Source of the DNA: Thiobacillus sp. UBA2597
Lineage (GTDB): Bacteria; Pseudomonadota; Gammaproteobacteria; Burkholderiales; Thiobacillaceae
Direction of reading: 5' to 3'
Length of the DNA: 64,000 bases
Assembly: GCA_002339725.1 (NCBI GenBank)
Contig: DDKN01000077.1
Span: 1-64,000, forward strand
The notes beneath the pieces were generated by a model. It saw nothing but the letters and a program-made list of their open reading frames with translations. It did no database searches and was not told the DNA's origin. Numbering within the stretch: the first letter of the stretch is position 1; each line of letters starts with the position of its first letter. A program made the position numbers and the translations under genes. Positions 1 through 10,953 of this stretch are shown piece by piece.

Positions 1-228
1 CCACCAATTCTCCCCGCTTCGACCACTCCAGTCTCGGTTGCGCATGGCCCGAGGGTGATCTTGAACCCCGCCGCAACCCTTGGGCATGCATTGGGCGGTC
101 CAGCGCACCCTCCCCCATCGCTTCCATTTTCCTGTTTTTTTCCGGCGCACAAGGGGGAAGCGGTGTTCCTGGAATGTCTAAAATGAATCATTGCCACTGA
201 CGGTCCGGTGGACATGGCGTAAACCAAT

Positions 229-1176
229 ATGACTAGATTGGAAAACAAACGGTATGCGAGGGCACGCTTCGCAACGGCCATCTTCAGTTGCTCTTTTGCC
301 TTTTTACCCGTTGCGACCCCGGCATCGGCGTCCCAACAGGCGTGGTTCGACCGGATTCTTGCAAGCCTGACCGAACTGGGCAATCAGGCCTCGGATCTGG
401 CAGCTCAGGCCGAGCGAAAGGAGCAGGTTGCAGAGCTGGTGATCCGCCAGAGTGAGGATGCCCTGACCGCAGCCAAAGCAAGTGGGGATATGTCTGCCAT
501 GGCGACGGCCCGTGAAGCGCTCAAGCGTGGGACGGCCGCCCGGACGCGTGCCGCGCGCCTGCGTGAAGCGGCACGCCTCAGCGCCGAGCGGGCATACCAG
601 GCGGCCCAGGCGGTGCGGCGGCTGGCCGGCACCGCCGCACGGACAGAGGCCCGGGCCCTGCTCGTCTACCGGCAGGGCGATGTCAGGGTTTCCGGTCTGC
701 AAACCGAAGCTCGAATGCCCGAGTCGTCGACGGCGCAGCCGCTGCAGGGCGGCGAGTCGATCCAGACGGGGCCTGGGGGCAGGGCCAGTTTCTTTTTAGC
801 CGACGGTCAAAGCACGATCACGCTGGAAGAAAACACCACGGCCGCCTACCGGGACGAGGCGGAGCGCACGCTGCTCGATCTGGTCTCGGGCAAGGTCAAC
901 CTGGCGATCCACGCCTGGCGGAAACGGTTCGAGGTGCCGACGCCGACGGCGGTCTGCGCGGTGCGTGGCACGCGCTTTTCCGTCGACTACGATCGAGACC
1001 AGGGGCGCACCGAGCTCGTGGTATTGGAAGGGCTGGTCGAGGTGCGGCCGCGCGCGATGGACAGGGCGATCGAGGTGCCGGCGGGCACCTGGCTGCGGAT
1101 CGGGCGCGACGGTGCGCTGGAAGGGCCGCGGCCACTCGATGTCTCGGCTGACGAGCTGCGGACATTGAGTTTTTGA
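229..1176 (+). CDS. FecR-domain exported protein, first gene of a four-gene cluster
   Basis: A 315-residue protein with an N-terminal signal peptide (basic start, hydrophobic segment about residues 15-33 ending in an Ala-rich cleavage region). Residues about 35-135 are Ala/Arg/Glu-rich and probably helical coiled coil. Residues about 145-260 match the FecR domain: a 'GGESIQTGPGGRASFFLADG' stretch, then 'AVRGTRFSVDYD'. In characterised systems FecR domains sit in the periplasm and pass signals to sigma factors, but many FecR-domain proteins are not regulators, and no sigma factor or TonB receptor lies nearby. It is followed after 24 nt by a coiled-coil protein on the same strand. Ribosome-binding site is weak, so the start is the least certain part. 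Confidence 0.8.
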   Translation: MTRLENKRYARARFATAIFSCSFAFLPVATPASASQQAWFDRILASLTELGNQASDLAAQAERKEQVAELVIRQSEDALTAAKASGDMSAMATAREALKRGTAARTRAARLREAARLSAERAYQAAQAVRRLAGTAARTEARALLVYRQGDVRVSGLQTEARMPESSTAQPLQGGESIQTGPGGRASFFLADGQSTITLEENTTAAYRDEAERTLLDLVSGKVNLAIHAWRKRFEVPTPTAVCAVRGTRFSVDYDRDQGRTELVVLEGLVEVRPRAMDRAIEVPAGTWLRIGRDGALEGPRPLDVSADELRTLSF

Positions 1177-1200
1177 AACCAGGTAGCGAGGTTGTGGAAC

Positions 1201-2322
1201 ATGGCAAAACGACGCACGCAAGGCTTGCCAAGCCACCGAATCCGCAGCGTCATCGCGCTGTTGGGCATGCTGGCGCTGCCCGGGCATGCACAGGCCGGTG
1301 CGCAATGCGACGGAACGGTCGCCCCCAACGGCAAGTTCGTCAAGGCGGGCGGCACCTACACGGTCACCAAGGGCGGCACCACGTATATCTGCGTGGCCTG
1401 CGGCAGCTGCCGGCCTCTGCCTTCGGGGCAAAGCGGGGGGGGCGCTTCAGGCATGGGATCGACCCGCAGCATGATCGGCAACGCCGTCGTCGGAGGCTTC
1501 CTGTCGGGCTTCCAGCAGGGCATGGCCAACGCGCAGGCCGAACGGGAGCGCGAGGCGGCCCGGGCGGCAGCGCGTGCCGAGGCCGAACGCATCCGGCGCG
1601 AGCAGGAGGAGATCGCCCAGCGCCAGGCGTTCGAGCGACAAAAGCAGGAGACGCTCGGGGCGCTGAAGGGGTTTTCCACGGACACGACGCCAGCCGGGGG
1701 CGGGGTCGATGCCCTGGGGCTCAAGCCCCTGCCCGCCGACAACGACGTGCGGCCTGTGCTGCAGGCACGGGCGGACAACGGGCCCGGCAGCGGTTCGCGC
1801 GCGCTGCGCGATGCACGCTGTGCGGCGCGCGAGTCGGCCTTAACCCTGGGCGACACGAGTGCCGACAGCGTGCGCGCGAAGTCCGAGCGTGCCATGCAGG
1901 GCGCAGGCGCTGACGACTGCGCCGTGACGACCCCGAAGCTGCCGATCCCATCGTCGGAAGCGGTCCAGACCCCCGAGGTGGCCGCGAGGATCGCGGCGGC
2001 CGAAGCACGCATCCAGCAGTTGGCCCAGAATCGACAGGCCCTGGCGCAGGCCAATGCCAGGCGCGAACAGACGCTACAAAAATTGGCGCAGGCCCGGCAG
2101 ACGGCGCGGACGCTGCAAGCGCAACCCGGAAACGATGCGCAGCAAAAGGCGCGGGCGGCGCTCGAGGCGGCCGCCCGGCTCGAACGGGAGCTCGCCGAGA
2201 TCGAGCGCACGATTGGCGAGCTTGAGAAAAAGAACGCGCAATTGTCCGGGCAGCCGGGCGGGCCCGGGCAGGGCGAGGCGCCTGGCGCAGGCACGGCATC
2301 CGGTACGGGAGGGGCACGATGA
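1201..2322 (+). CDS. Exported coiled-coil protein with N-terminal Cys pairs
   Basis: No function recognised. A 373-residue protein with a signal peptide (basic 'MAKRR' start, hydrophobic stretch, Ala-X-Ala end near residue 32). The mature start has a small Cys-rich fold (one Cys, then CVACGSC), which may bind metal or form disulphides. A Gly-rich segment follows, then long Ala/Glu/Arg/Gln-rich helices, about residues 105-150 and 255-345, with heptad-like spacing, and a Gly/Pro-rich tail. The ATG start is preferred to an upstream in-frame TTG because a GAGG ribosome site lies about 9 nt before it. The stop overlaps the next gene's ATG (ATGA), so the two are translationally coupled. Confidence 0.75.
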   Translation: MAKRRTQGLPSHRIRSVIALLGMLALPGHAQAGAQCDGTVAPNGKFVKAGGTYTVTKGGTTYICVACGSCRPLPSGQSGGGASGMGSTRSMIGNAVVGGFLSGFQQGMANAQAEREREAARAAARAEAERIRREQEEIAQRQAFERQKQETLGALKGFSTDTTPAGGGVDALGLKPLPADNDVRPVLQARADNGPGSGSRALRDARCAARESALTLGDTSADSVRAKSERAMQGAGADDCAVTTPKLPIPSSEAVQTPEVAARIAAAEARIQQLAQNRQALAQANARREQTLQKLAQARQTARTLQAQPGNDAQQKARAALEAAARLERELAEIERTIGELEKKNAQLSGQPGGPGQGEAPGAGTASGTGGAR

Positions 2323-3044
2323 ACATCAAATTGGCACTGGGGTTGACGGTTTGGCTGACGCTCGTGAGCGGCGCCTGGGGCGCCGACATCCCGGAGGAAG
2401 CGCGCCGGCACAGTGTGCGTGGCCGCACGGCCCTGGAGATGGGGCAGTCGATGGGGGCGTATCGCGAGGCGCGGCTGGAATTCGCCAAGGCCGTCGAACT
2501 CGCCCCCAACTGGGCCGACGCGCACTACAACCTGGCGCATGTGCAGGCGAAGCTCGGCGATCTGAACGGGGCGATCGCCTCGTATTCCCGCTATCTGGAG
2601 CTGGCGCCGCGCGCGCCGGACGCCCAGAAGGTCAGGGACGAGATCGTCAAGCTGGAATACCAGAAAGAGCGTCTGGAACGGGAATCCCCCTTCCTGCGCC
2701 ATCAGGCCATGCTCACGGAAGGGGGCATCGGCGCCGGGATCAAGCTGGATGCCGAAAGCGGTGCGCCCCGCCTTGCCCTGATCGCCGCGGGGTCGCCAGC
2801 GGAACAGGCCGGCCTGCAGGCCGGCGACCGGCTGCTGGCGGTGGATGGCAAGGCGACGACGGGCCTGAGAGAGGACGAGATCATCAAACTCGTGCGCGGA
2901 GAGCCGGGAACAGCGGTGCGGCTCAGCATCCAGCGCGATGGTTGGGATCGGCCGCGCGAATTCTCGGTGCCGCGCTTGCGCGCGCCGGTAGGAAGATTCT
3001 TGATGTCACCGCCGCTAGCGGACCCGCCTCGGGCTGGGCAATGA
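2319..3044 (+). CDS. Exported TPR-PDZ protein
   Basis: A 241-residue protein with a short signal peptide, about two TPR units (residues about 25-110, including the typical 'NWADAHYNLAHVQAKLGD' pattern) and a C-terminal PDZ domain (about 130-220, 'AGSPAEQAGLQAGDRLLAVDG'). No protease catalytic residues are present, so it is probably a periplasmic scaffold or partner-binding protein. The start overlaps the previous stop by four bases and has a GGGAGGGG ribosome site. Its N-terminal TPR half is clearly similar to that of the next gene, so the pair looks like a tandem duplication. Confidence 0.8.
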   Translation: MNIKLALGLTVWLTLVSGAWGADIPEEARRHSVRGRTALEMGQSMGAYREARLEFAKAVELAPNWADAHYNLAHVQAKLGDLNGAIASYSRYLELAPRAPDAQKVRDEIVKLEYQKERLERESPFLRHQAMLTEGGIGAGIKLDAESGAPRLALIAAGSPAEQAGLQAGDRLLAVDGKATTGLREDEIIKLVRGEPGTAVRLSIQRDGWDRPREFSVPRLRAPVGRFLMSPPLADPPRAGQ

Positions 3045-3056
3045 AAGGAGAAAAAC

Positions 3057-4337
3057 ATGTCACGCTCGGTGCATTGGTTTGTGGGTTTGTGCTCGCTCCT
3101 GTTCCTCCTGTTTGACGGCGCCTGGGCCCAGGGCATCCCCGAGGCGGCACGCCGGCACGTCATTCGCGGCCAGGCAGCGGTCGAGATGGCGCGCACGCCC
3201 GAGGGGTTCCGCGCCGCGGCCGAGGAATTCGCGCAAGCAGTCAGGCTTGCGCCCGACTGGGCCGAGGCGCACTACAACCTGGCCGTGGTGCAGGCCAAGG
3301 CAGGGGATGCGGCGGCGGCGATCGAAAGCTACCGGCGCTATCTCACGCTCGCACCGCAGGCACCCGATGCCCGGAAGGTGCGCGACGAGATTGCCCGCCT
3401 GGAATACCTGGTCGAACACAAGCAGCGCCTGAACAGCCTGGCCGGCACCTGGTACATCGCGGTTAACGACGGGAGCTGGTCGGGTGTGCGCGAGGCCGTC
3501 TACCAGATCACCGTACGGGATGGCGAGATCAACGCGGTTGCCGAAGGACGCGATGCCTCCTGGTCCTTTCGCGCCACGCCGGAAGGCGACGGCATTCGGG
3601 GGCGATTCACCAAGGGCACCGAGTTCCGTGGCAAGCTCGTCAACCCGAACGCGATCGAGTTGACGGTCTTCTACGACGACGAGCGGGGCGAGCGGCAGGA
3701 GATCCTGTGGCGCCGGCCGGGCACGACCGGGATCACGCTCGATCCCTCCCGGCGCATCAAACACATCGAGCCGGACAGTCCGGCGCAGCGCGCAGGCTTG
3801 CAGCCGGGCGACCGCGTGGGCAGCGTGTTTTCCAGCATCACGCTGCCGACGGAGCGGGGGCGTAACGAGCGTTGGCTCGCCGACTGGCTGAGGTTCGGGC
3901 CGGTCGATGAAAAGATCCTGCTGGTGGTCGAATCGGCCACCGATGGCACGCGGCGCGAAGTGAGGATCGAGCGCCAGCCCTTGAGCGAAGCCCAGGTCCG
4001 GGAAAGCGCGCGCGGCATCTCGGCCACCGGGGCCGGCTGCTTCATCGCCACCGCGGCCTATGGTTCCGCGCTCGCCCCGCAGGTTCAGGTGTTGCGCGAG
4101 CTGCGCGATCGCCAGCTGCTGACAAACGCCGCGGGCCGGGCATTGGTGGCCTTTTACTACCGCCATTCCCCGCCCCTGGCCGCCTATATCGCCGAGCGTC
4201 CGTGGGCGCGTGCGCTCGTGCGTTGGTCCCTGGCGCCGGTCATCTTCGGCGTGCGTCATCCGTTGGCGACGCTTCTTTTCGTTCTGGGGGCAGGCGGCTG
4301 CTGGCTGCTGCTTGCCAGGAATCGCCGGGCAGGTTGA
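3057..4337 (+). CDS. TPR-PDZ protein with CFI-box C-terminal domain
   Basis: A 426-residue exported protein. Domains in order: signal peptide (1-24); TPR region (about 28-120) similar to the preceding gene; a beta-rich lipocalin-like segment (about 127-220); a degenerate PDZ (about 228-305); then a C-terminal module starting at Cys328 with the hallmark 'CFIATAAYGS' and ending in a membrane helix (about 395-415) and basic tail. The last module is the CFI-box C-terminal domain found at the ends of many unrelated exported proteins; its role is unknown. A strong AAAGGAG site fixes the start. It is the last gene of the cluster. Confidence 0.8.
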   Translation: MSRSVHWFVGLCSLLFLLFDGAWAQGIPEAARRHVIRGQAAVEMARTPEGFRAAAEEFAQAVRLAPDWAEAHYNLAVVQAKAGDAAAAIESYRRYLTLAPQAPDARKVRDEIARLEYLVEHKQRLNSLAGTWYIAVNDGSWSGVREAVYQITVRDGEINAVAEGRDASWSFRATPEGDGIRGRFTKGTEFRGKLVNPNAIELTVFYDDERGERQEILWRRPGTTGITLDPSRRIKHIEPDSPAQRAGLQPGDRVGSVFSSITLPTERGRNERWLADWLRFGPVDEKILLVVESATDGTRREVRIERQPLSEAQVRESARGISATGAGCFIATAAYGSALAPQVQVLRELRDRQLLTNAAGRALVAFYYRHSPPLAAYIAERPWARALVRWSLAPVIFGVRHPLATLLFVLGAGGCWLLLARNRRAG

Positions 4338-6898
<2,561 letters not shown>

Positions 6899-6930
6899 CC
6901 GCGCAACCCGCGCCACACACGGGCACAGCC

Positions 6931-6958
6931 GCCCGCCCCGGCCCTGGCCGGGGCGGGC
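6931..6958 (+). terminator. GC-rich hairpin after katG
   Basis: A perfect 13-bp inverted repeat (GCCCGCCCCGGCC with its complement) separated by two bases, 32 nt after the katG stop. No T tract follows, so it may stabilise the mRNA 3' end or act with Rho rather than as a classical intrinsic terminator. Confidence 0.55.
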
Positions 6959-7043
6959 TGTGGCGCGTATCCCCTGTTGCCTGAGCCGCCACGACAGGCC
7001 ACCATAGCGGGCTGATGGCTTTCGGCCCTTTCCAAGGAAACTT

Positions 7044-7976
7044 ATGCGCACCCTGATCTGCGGCTCCATGGCCTATGACACCATCATGGTGTTCAAGGAC
7101 CGGTTCAAGAACCATATCCTGAGCGAAAAAATCCATATCCTGAACGTTTCCTTCCTGGTGCCGGAGATGCGCCGCGAGTTCGGCGGCTGCGCCGGCAACA
7201 TCGCTTACAACCTCAAGCTCTTGGGCGGCGAGCCGGTGATCATGGCCACAGTGGGCGACGATTTCGGCCAGTATGCCGAGCGCCTGGGCCGATACGGCAT
7301 CGGCACCGGACATATCCGCCACATCCCGGGCAGCTACACCGCCCAGGCCTTCATCACCACCGATCTGGACGACAACCAGATCACCGCCTTTCATCCCGGC
7401 GCCATGAATCATGCCCATGAAAACCGGGTGAGCGATGCGCGCGACATCCAGCTCGGCATCGTCGCCCCCGACGGGCGCCAGGGCATGATCGACCATGCCT
7501 GCCAGTTCTTCGAGGCCGGCATCCCCTTCATCTTCGATCCGGGACAGGGATTGCCCATGTTCAACGGCGACGAACTCAGGCAGTTCATCCGTCAGGCCGA
7601 TTACGTGACCTGCAACGATTACGAGGCCCAGCTTTTGCAGGAGCGCACCGGCGAGAGTCTGGCCGGCCTGGCCCGGCAGGTGAAGGCGCTGATCGTGACC
7701 CTGGGTGCCCAGGGCTCGCAGATCCACGCCGACGGCCAGGTGCACGCGATTCCACCGGCCCGGCCCAGCGCCGTGATCGACCCGACCGGCTGCGGCGACG
7801 CCTACCGGGCCGGTCTCATGTTCGGCATGTTGAAGGGCATGGACTGGCCGACCACGGGCCGCCTGGCCGGCCTGCTCGGCGCCCTCAAGATCGCCAGCCA
7901 GGGTGGCCAGAACCACACCTTCGGCTACGATGAAATTGCCCAGCGCTTCAAAGCCGAATATGGCTATGCCTGGTAA
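7044..7976 (+). CDS. PfkB-family carbohydrate/nucleoside kinase
   Basis: A 310-residue ribokinase/adenosine-kinase-type enzyme that phosphorylates a sugar or nucleoside using ATP. The N-terminal substrate half has 'FGGCAGNIAYNLKLLGGEP' (PfkB signature 1 region), and the C-terminal 'DPTGCGDAYRAG' is the anion hole with the catalytic Asp (signature 2). The substrate cannot be fixed from sequence; close relatives in betaproteobacteria are usually annotated as adenosine kinase-like. It stands 28 nt before a lipoprotein gene on the same strand and may be co-transcribed with it. Confidence 0.88.
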   Translation: MRTLICGSMAYDTIMVFKDRFKNHILSEKIHILNVSFLVPEMRREFGGCAGNIAYNLKLLGGEPVIMATVGDDFGQYAERLGRYGIGTGHIRHIPGSYTAQAFITTDLDDNQITAFHPGAMNHAHENRVSDARDIQLGIVAPDGRQGMIDHACQFFEAGIPFIFDPGQGLPMFNGDELRQFIRQADYVTCNDYEAQLLQERTGESLAGLARQVKALIVTLGAQGSQIHADGQVHAIPPARPSAVIDPTGCGDAYRAGLMFGMLKGMDWPTTGRLAGLLGALKIASQGGQNHTFGYDEIAQRFKAEYGYAW

Positions 7977-8004
7977 CGTTCGAAAGCATCGGAAGGAGTT
8001 CACC

Positions 8005-8457
8005 ATGAACACGCGCATCCTGATCCTGCCCCTGCTGGCTTTGGCCTTGACCGGCTGCGCCGGCGGCCTGGGTGGTGGTGATTACGAACGCAGCGAGACC
8101 CGGCGCGCCTACGAGGTGAAGATGGGCGTGGTCGAGGCCGTGCGCAGCGTCAATCTGGAAGGCACCCAGTCCGGCGTCGGCGCGGTGACCGGCGCGGTGG
8201 TCGGCGGTGTGGTGGGCAGCGAGGTCGGCGAGGGCAAGGGCAAGACCCTGGCCACGGTGCTCGGCGCCGTCGCCGGCGGCATTGCCGGTTCCGCGGCCGA
8301 GAAGGGCATCACCAAGAAGCCCGGCCTGGAGATCACCGTGCGACTGGACAGCGGCCGCACCCTGGCCGTGGTGCAGGAGGACACCGGCGAACGGTTCAAC
8401 GTCGGGGATCGGGTGCGCGTGCTCGAATCCGGCGGCCAGACCCGGGTCACCCATTGA
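8005..8457 (+). CDS. Glycine-zipper 2TM outer-membrane lipoprotein (SlyB-like)
   Basis: A 150-residue lipoprotein. The signal peptide ends in a lipobox (L-T-G-C), with Cys16 as the acylation site. The centre contains a Gly-rich pair of zipper helices ('GAVTGAVVGGVVGSEVGEG' and 'LGAVAGGIAGSAAE'), the signature of the Rick_17kDa/SlyB family, followed by a small beta domain. Members maintain envelope integrity. The start with an AAGGAG site is chosen over an upstream ATG in the same frame because the signal peptide begins here. Confidence 0.88.
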   Translation: MNTRILILPLLALALTGCAGGLGGGDYERSETRRAYEVKMGVVEAVRSVNLEGTQSGVGAVTGAVVGGVVGSEVGEGKGKTLATVLGAVAGGIAGSAAEKGITKKPGLEITVRLDSGRTLAVVQEDTGERFNVGDRVRVLESGGQTRVTH

Positions 8458-8461
8458 GGCC

Positions 8462-8496
8462 GGCCGGCGCGCGGGAACGCTCTTGCGCGCCCGGCC
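8462..8496 (+). terminator. GC-rich hairpin after the lipoprotein gene
   Basis: GGCCGG plus an alternating CG arm is mirrored by a CG arm plus CCGGCC across an 11-nt loop, four bases after the stop codon. The pairing has one bulge and is followed only by 'TTAA', so it is a probable mRNA 3' structure rather than a certain intrinsic terminator. Confidence 0.4.
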
Positions 8497-8583
8497 TTAA
8501 CCAATCCTTCATGCCTTTGTCACCGCACCGTCATTCGCGCTGGTTAATTTCTGCCGCATTGCAACCTGAAGAAGGAAACCGCA

Positions 8584-9333
8584 ATGCTGCAGGAACGTGC
8601 GGAGGGTGGTGGCCGGGTCAAACGGCATTATCAGGTCGGCCTGGCCGACAGTCCCGCGGCGGTGCGCGAGGCCCAGCGCCTGCGCTACAAGGTGTTCGCC
8701 GAGGAGATGGGTGCCAGGCTGAATACGCCCGAACCCGGCCTGGACATCGATCTTTACGATCCCTATTGCCAGCATCTCTTGGTGCGCGAGGCCGACACCG
8801 GCGAGGTGGTCGGCACCTACCGCATCCTGAGCCCCGAGGCGGCCAAACGCATCGGCAGCTACTACACCGAACAGGAATTCGATCTCACCCGGCTGCAGCA
8901 CCTGCGCAGCCGCATGGTGGAGCTGGGCCGCTCCTGCGTGCATCCCGAGCATCGCAGCGGCAGCGTCATCACCCTGCTCTGGGCCGGCCTGGCCGAGTAC
9001 ATGCTGACGCACGGTTACGATTACCTGATCGGCTGCGCCAGCATCGGCATGGCCGACGGCGGCCACAATGCGGCCGGCATCTGGCATGCCCTGAAAGACA
9101 GGCATCTGGCGCCGGTGGAATGGCGCGTCACGCCGCGTTGCCCGCTGCCCCTGGCGGCGCTCGAGACCACGGCCGCCCCGGTGGTGCCGCCGCTGATCAA
9201 GGGCTACCTGCGGGTCGGCGCCTATGTCTGTGGCGAGCCGGCCTGGGACCCCGACTTCAACACGGCCGACCTGCCCATCCTGCTGCCCCTGAAGAACGTC
9301 AACCAAAGCTACGCCCGGCATTTCCTGAAGTGA
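8584..9333 (+). CDS. olsB: L-ornithine N-alpha-acyltransferase (OlsB)
   Basis: A GNAT-fold acyltransferase of 249 residues that adds a 3-hydroxyacyl group to ornithine, the first step of ornithine-lipid synthesis. Recognised by the hemolysin-like acetyltransferase pattern: 'EAQRLRYKVFAEEMGA' near the N-terminus, an acidic 'DLYDPYCQHLLV' strand, 'VELGRSCVHPEHRSG' at the acyl-donor site, and a C-terminal 'PPLIKGYLRVGAYVCGEPA' segment. It is followed after 23 nt by a PlsC-type acyltransferase, reproducing the known olsB-olsA pair. Ornithine lipids replace phospholipids in the membranes of many proteobacteria, often under phosphate limitation. A GAAGGAAA site precedes the ATG. Confidence 0.88.
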   Translation: MLQERAEGGGRVKRHYQVGLADSPAAVREAQRLRYKVFAEEMGARLNTPEPGLDIDLYDPYCQHLLVREADTGEVVGTYRILSPEAAKRIGSYYTEQEFDLTRLQHLRSRMVELGRSCVHPEHRSGSVITLLWAGLAEYMLTHGYDYLIGCASIGMADGGHNAAGIWHALKDRHLAPVEWRVTPRCPLPLAALETTAAPVVPPLIKGYLRVGAYVCGEPAWDPDFNTADLPILLPLKNVNQSYARHFLK

Positions 9334-9356
9334 TCCGGCATGGGGCGGCCTGAACG

Positions 9357-10142
9357 ATGCGGCTGGCCTACCGCCTGCTGCGCCTGGCCGGCCATGTCAT
9401 GGCCGGGGTGCTTACCATCCTGTTCCTGTTCCCCCACCTCAATGCCGAGGAGCGGGCGCGTCGGGTCACGGCCTGGGCCGGCCGCCTGGTCAGGCTGGCC
9501 GGGGTGCGCGTGGTGGTGCGGGGGCGACCGCCCGCGGTGCGGGGCGAGGGTGCGCTGCTGGTGGCCAACCATGTCTCCTGGCTCGACATTCACGTCCTGC
9601 ACAGCCTGCTGTTCACCCGCTTCATCTCCAAGGCCGAGGTCAAGCGCTGGCCGGTGATCGGCTGGCTGGCCGAGATGACGGGCACCCTGTTCCTGGAGCG
9701 GACGAAAAAGAGCGATGCGGCGCGGATCAACCAGCTCATGGCCGAGCATCTGCGCGCCGGCGAATGCCTGGCCCTCTTCCCGGAGGGCACCACCAGCGAC
9801 GGCAGCGGGGTGAAGCCCTTTTACGCCACGCTGTTCAACCCGGCACTGGCGGCCGGCGCCCAGGTCTGGCCGGTGCTGATCCGCTACCTCGACGAGACCG
9901 GCCGCCCCACCCGGGCGGCGGCCTACTACGACGACATCACCCTGGCCCAGTCGCTCCTGCGCGTGCTCAAAAGCCGCGGCCTCGTGGCCGAGGTCACCTT
10001 CCTGGCGCCGATCCCGGCCACCGGCGGGCACCGGCGTGAACTCGCCCAGGCCGCCGAGAACGCTATCCGGGATGCCCTGGTTCGCGCCGGGCGTGACACG
10101 GCACCTGAAACACCCGCCCGTCTTCCCGGCGAAATGCGCTGA
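9357..10142 (+). CDS. olsA: 1-acyl-glycerol/lyso-ornithine lipid O-acyltransferase (OlsA/PlsC family)
   Basis: A 261-residue membrane-associated acyltransferase with an N-terminal membrane helix. It carries the PlsC-family motifs: 'VANHVSWLDIHV' (NHxxxxD variant, catalytic His/Asp), 'FLERTKK' and 'LFPEGTTSDG' (acceptor binding). Next to olsB, the likely job is the second acylation of ornithine lipid; a role in phosphatidic acid synthesis is possible because OlsA enzymes can do both. Its 3' end overlaps the convergent apaH gene by about 80 nt, so the last 26 residues are encoded opposite the apaH C-terminus. Confidence 0.85.
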   Translation: MRLAYRLLRLAGHVMAGVLTILFLFPHLNAEERARRVTAWAGRLVRLAGVRVVVRGRPPAVRGEGALLVANHVSWLDIHVLHSLLFTRFISKAEVKRWPVIGWLAEMTGTLFLERTKKSDAARINQLMAEHLRAGECLALFPEGTTSDGSGVKPFYATLFNPALAAGAQVWPVLIRYLDETGRPTRAAAYYDDITLAQSLLRVLKSRGLVAEVTFLAPIPATGGHRRELAQAAENAIRDALVRAGRDTAPETPARLPGEMR

Positions 10143-10890
10143 GCCGGCCGCCCCAGAGACAGCCGGTGTCGAGGGCGATGACATCGGACCGGGCGAACAG
10201 GCCGAGCGTCGACCAGTGACCGAAGAACACGCGCACCTCGCGGCTTCGGCGGTCCGGCGCGTCATACCAGGGTATCAACTCGGCCGGCGCATCGGCCGGC
10301 GGGCATTTGTGCAGGAACTCCATGCCGCCGTCCGGGTGCAAAAAGCGCAGGCGGGTCATGGCGTTGGCGATCAGGCGCAGCCGGTCCTGGCCCTGCAGCC
10401 TGTCGTCCCAATGGCGCGGCTCGTTGCCGTACATGCCGCGCAGGAAGTCGCGGTAGCCCGAACCGCGCAGCACCGCCTCCAGCTCGCGCCCCAGGCTTAG
10501 CGCCTGATCCGGCGTCCATTGCGGCAACAGGCCGGCGTGCACCATGAGGTCCCGGCCCTCCTGATGGACCATGGGCCGAAAGCGCAGCCAGTCGAGCAGC
10601 TCGGCCCGATCGGGCGCCTCGAGGATTTCCTGCAGCGTGTCTTTCTTGTGCGCCGGCACGAAGCCCTCGGCCACGGCCAACAAGTGCAGATCGTGGTTGC
10701 CCAGGATGGTGACGATGCTGTCATCGTGCGCCTTGCACCAGCGCAGGGTGCCAAGGGAATCTTCGCCCCGGTTGACCAGGTCGCCGGTGAACCAGAGGCG
10801 GTCGCGTCCGGGGGTGAAGGCGATGATCTCCAGCAGTTCGTGCAGGGCGCCCAGGCATCCTTGCACGTCGCCGATGACGTAAGTGCTCAT
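10063..10890 (-). CDS. apaH: Bis(5'-nucleosyl)-tetraphosphatase, symmetrical (ApaH)
   Basis: Hydrolyses Ap4A to two ADP and can remove Np4 caps from RNA. The 275-residue protein has the metallophosphatase motifs in order: 'YVIGDVQGCLG', 'GDLVNRG', 'LGNHDLH', then 'MVHAGLLPQW' and 'FFGHW', the ApaH type. The start ATG lies just after a T-rich stretch on the opposite strand and is divergent from rep, with about 63 nt between them. The open frame continues far upstream, antisense to rep, but that extension is not coding. Confidence 0.93.
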   Translation of the reverse strand: MSTYVIGDVQGCLGALHELLEIIAFTPGRDRLWFTGDLVNRGEDSLGTLRWCKAHDDSIVTILGNHDLHLLAVAEGFVPAHKKDTLQEILEAPDRAELLDWLRFRPMVHQEGRDLMVHAGLLPQWTPDQALSLGRELEAVLRGSGYRDFLRGMYGNEPRHWDDRLQGQDRLRLIANAMTRLRFLHPDGGMEFLHKCPPADAPAELIPWYDAPDRRSREVRVFFGHWSTLGLFARSDVIALDTGCLWGGRLSAFRREDGRVFQVPCHARREPGHPG

Positions 10891-10953
10891 TCCGATTCCT
10901 GTTTTTTTTCGCGAGTTTAATGCCCCCTCCCGGCGCGGTAAAATCGCCGCCGC

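Noticed and set aside
1..228. Promoter or partial gene before the FecR gene
   Set aside because: A TAAAAT hexamer near 179-184 has no good -35, and no reading frame enters from the left edge with recognisable sequence; nothing is called.
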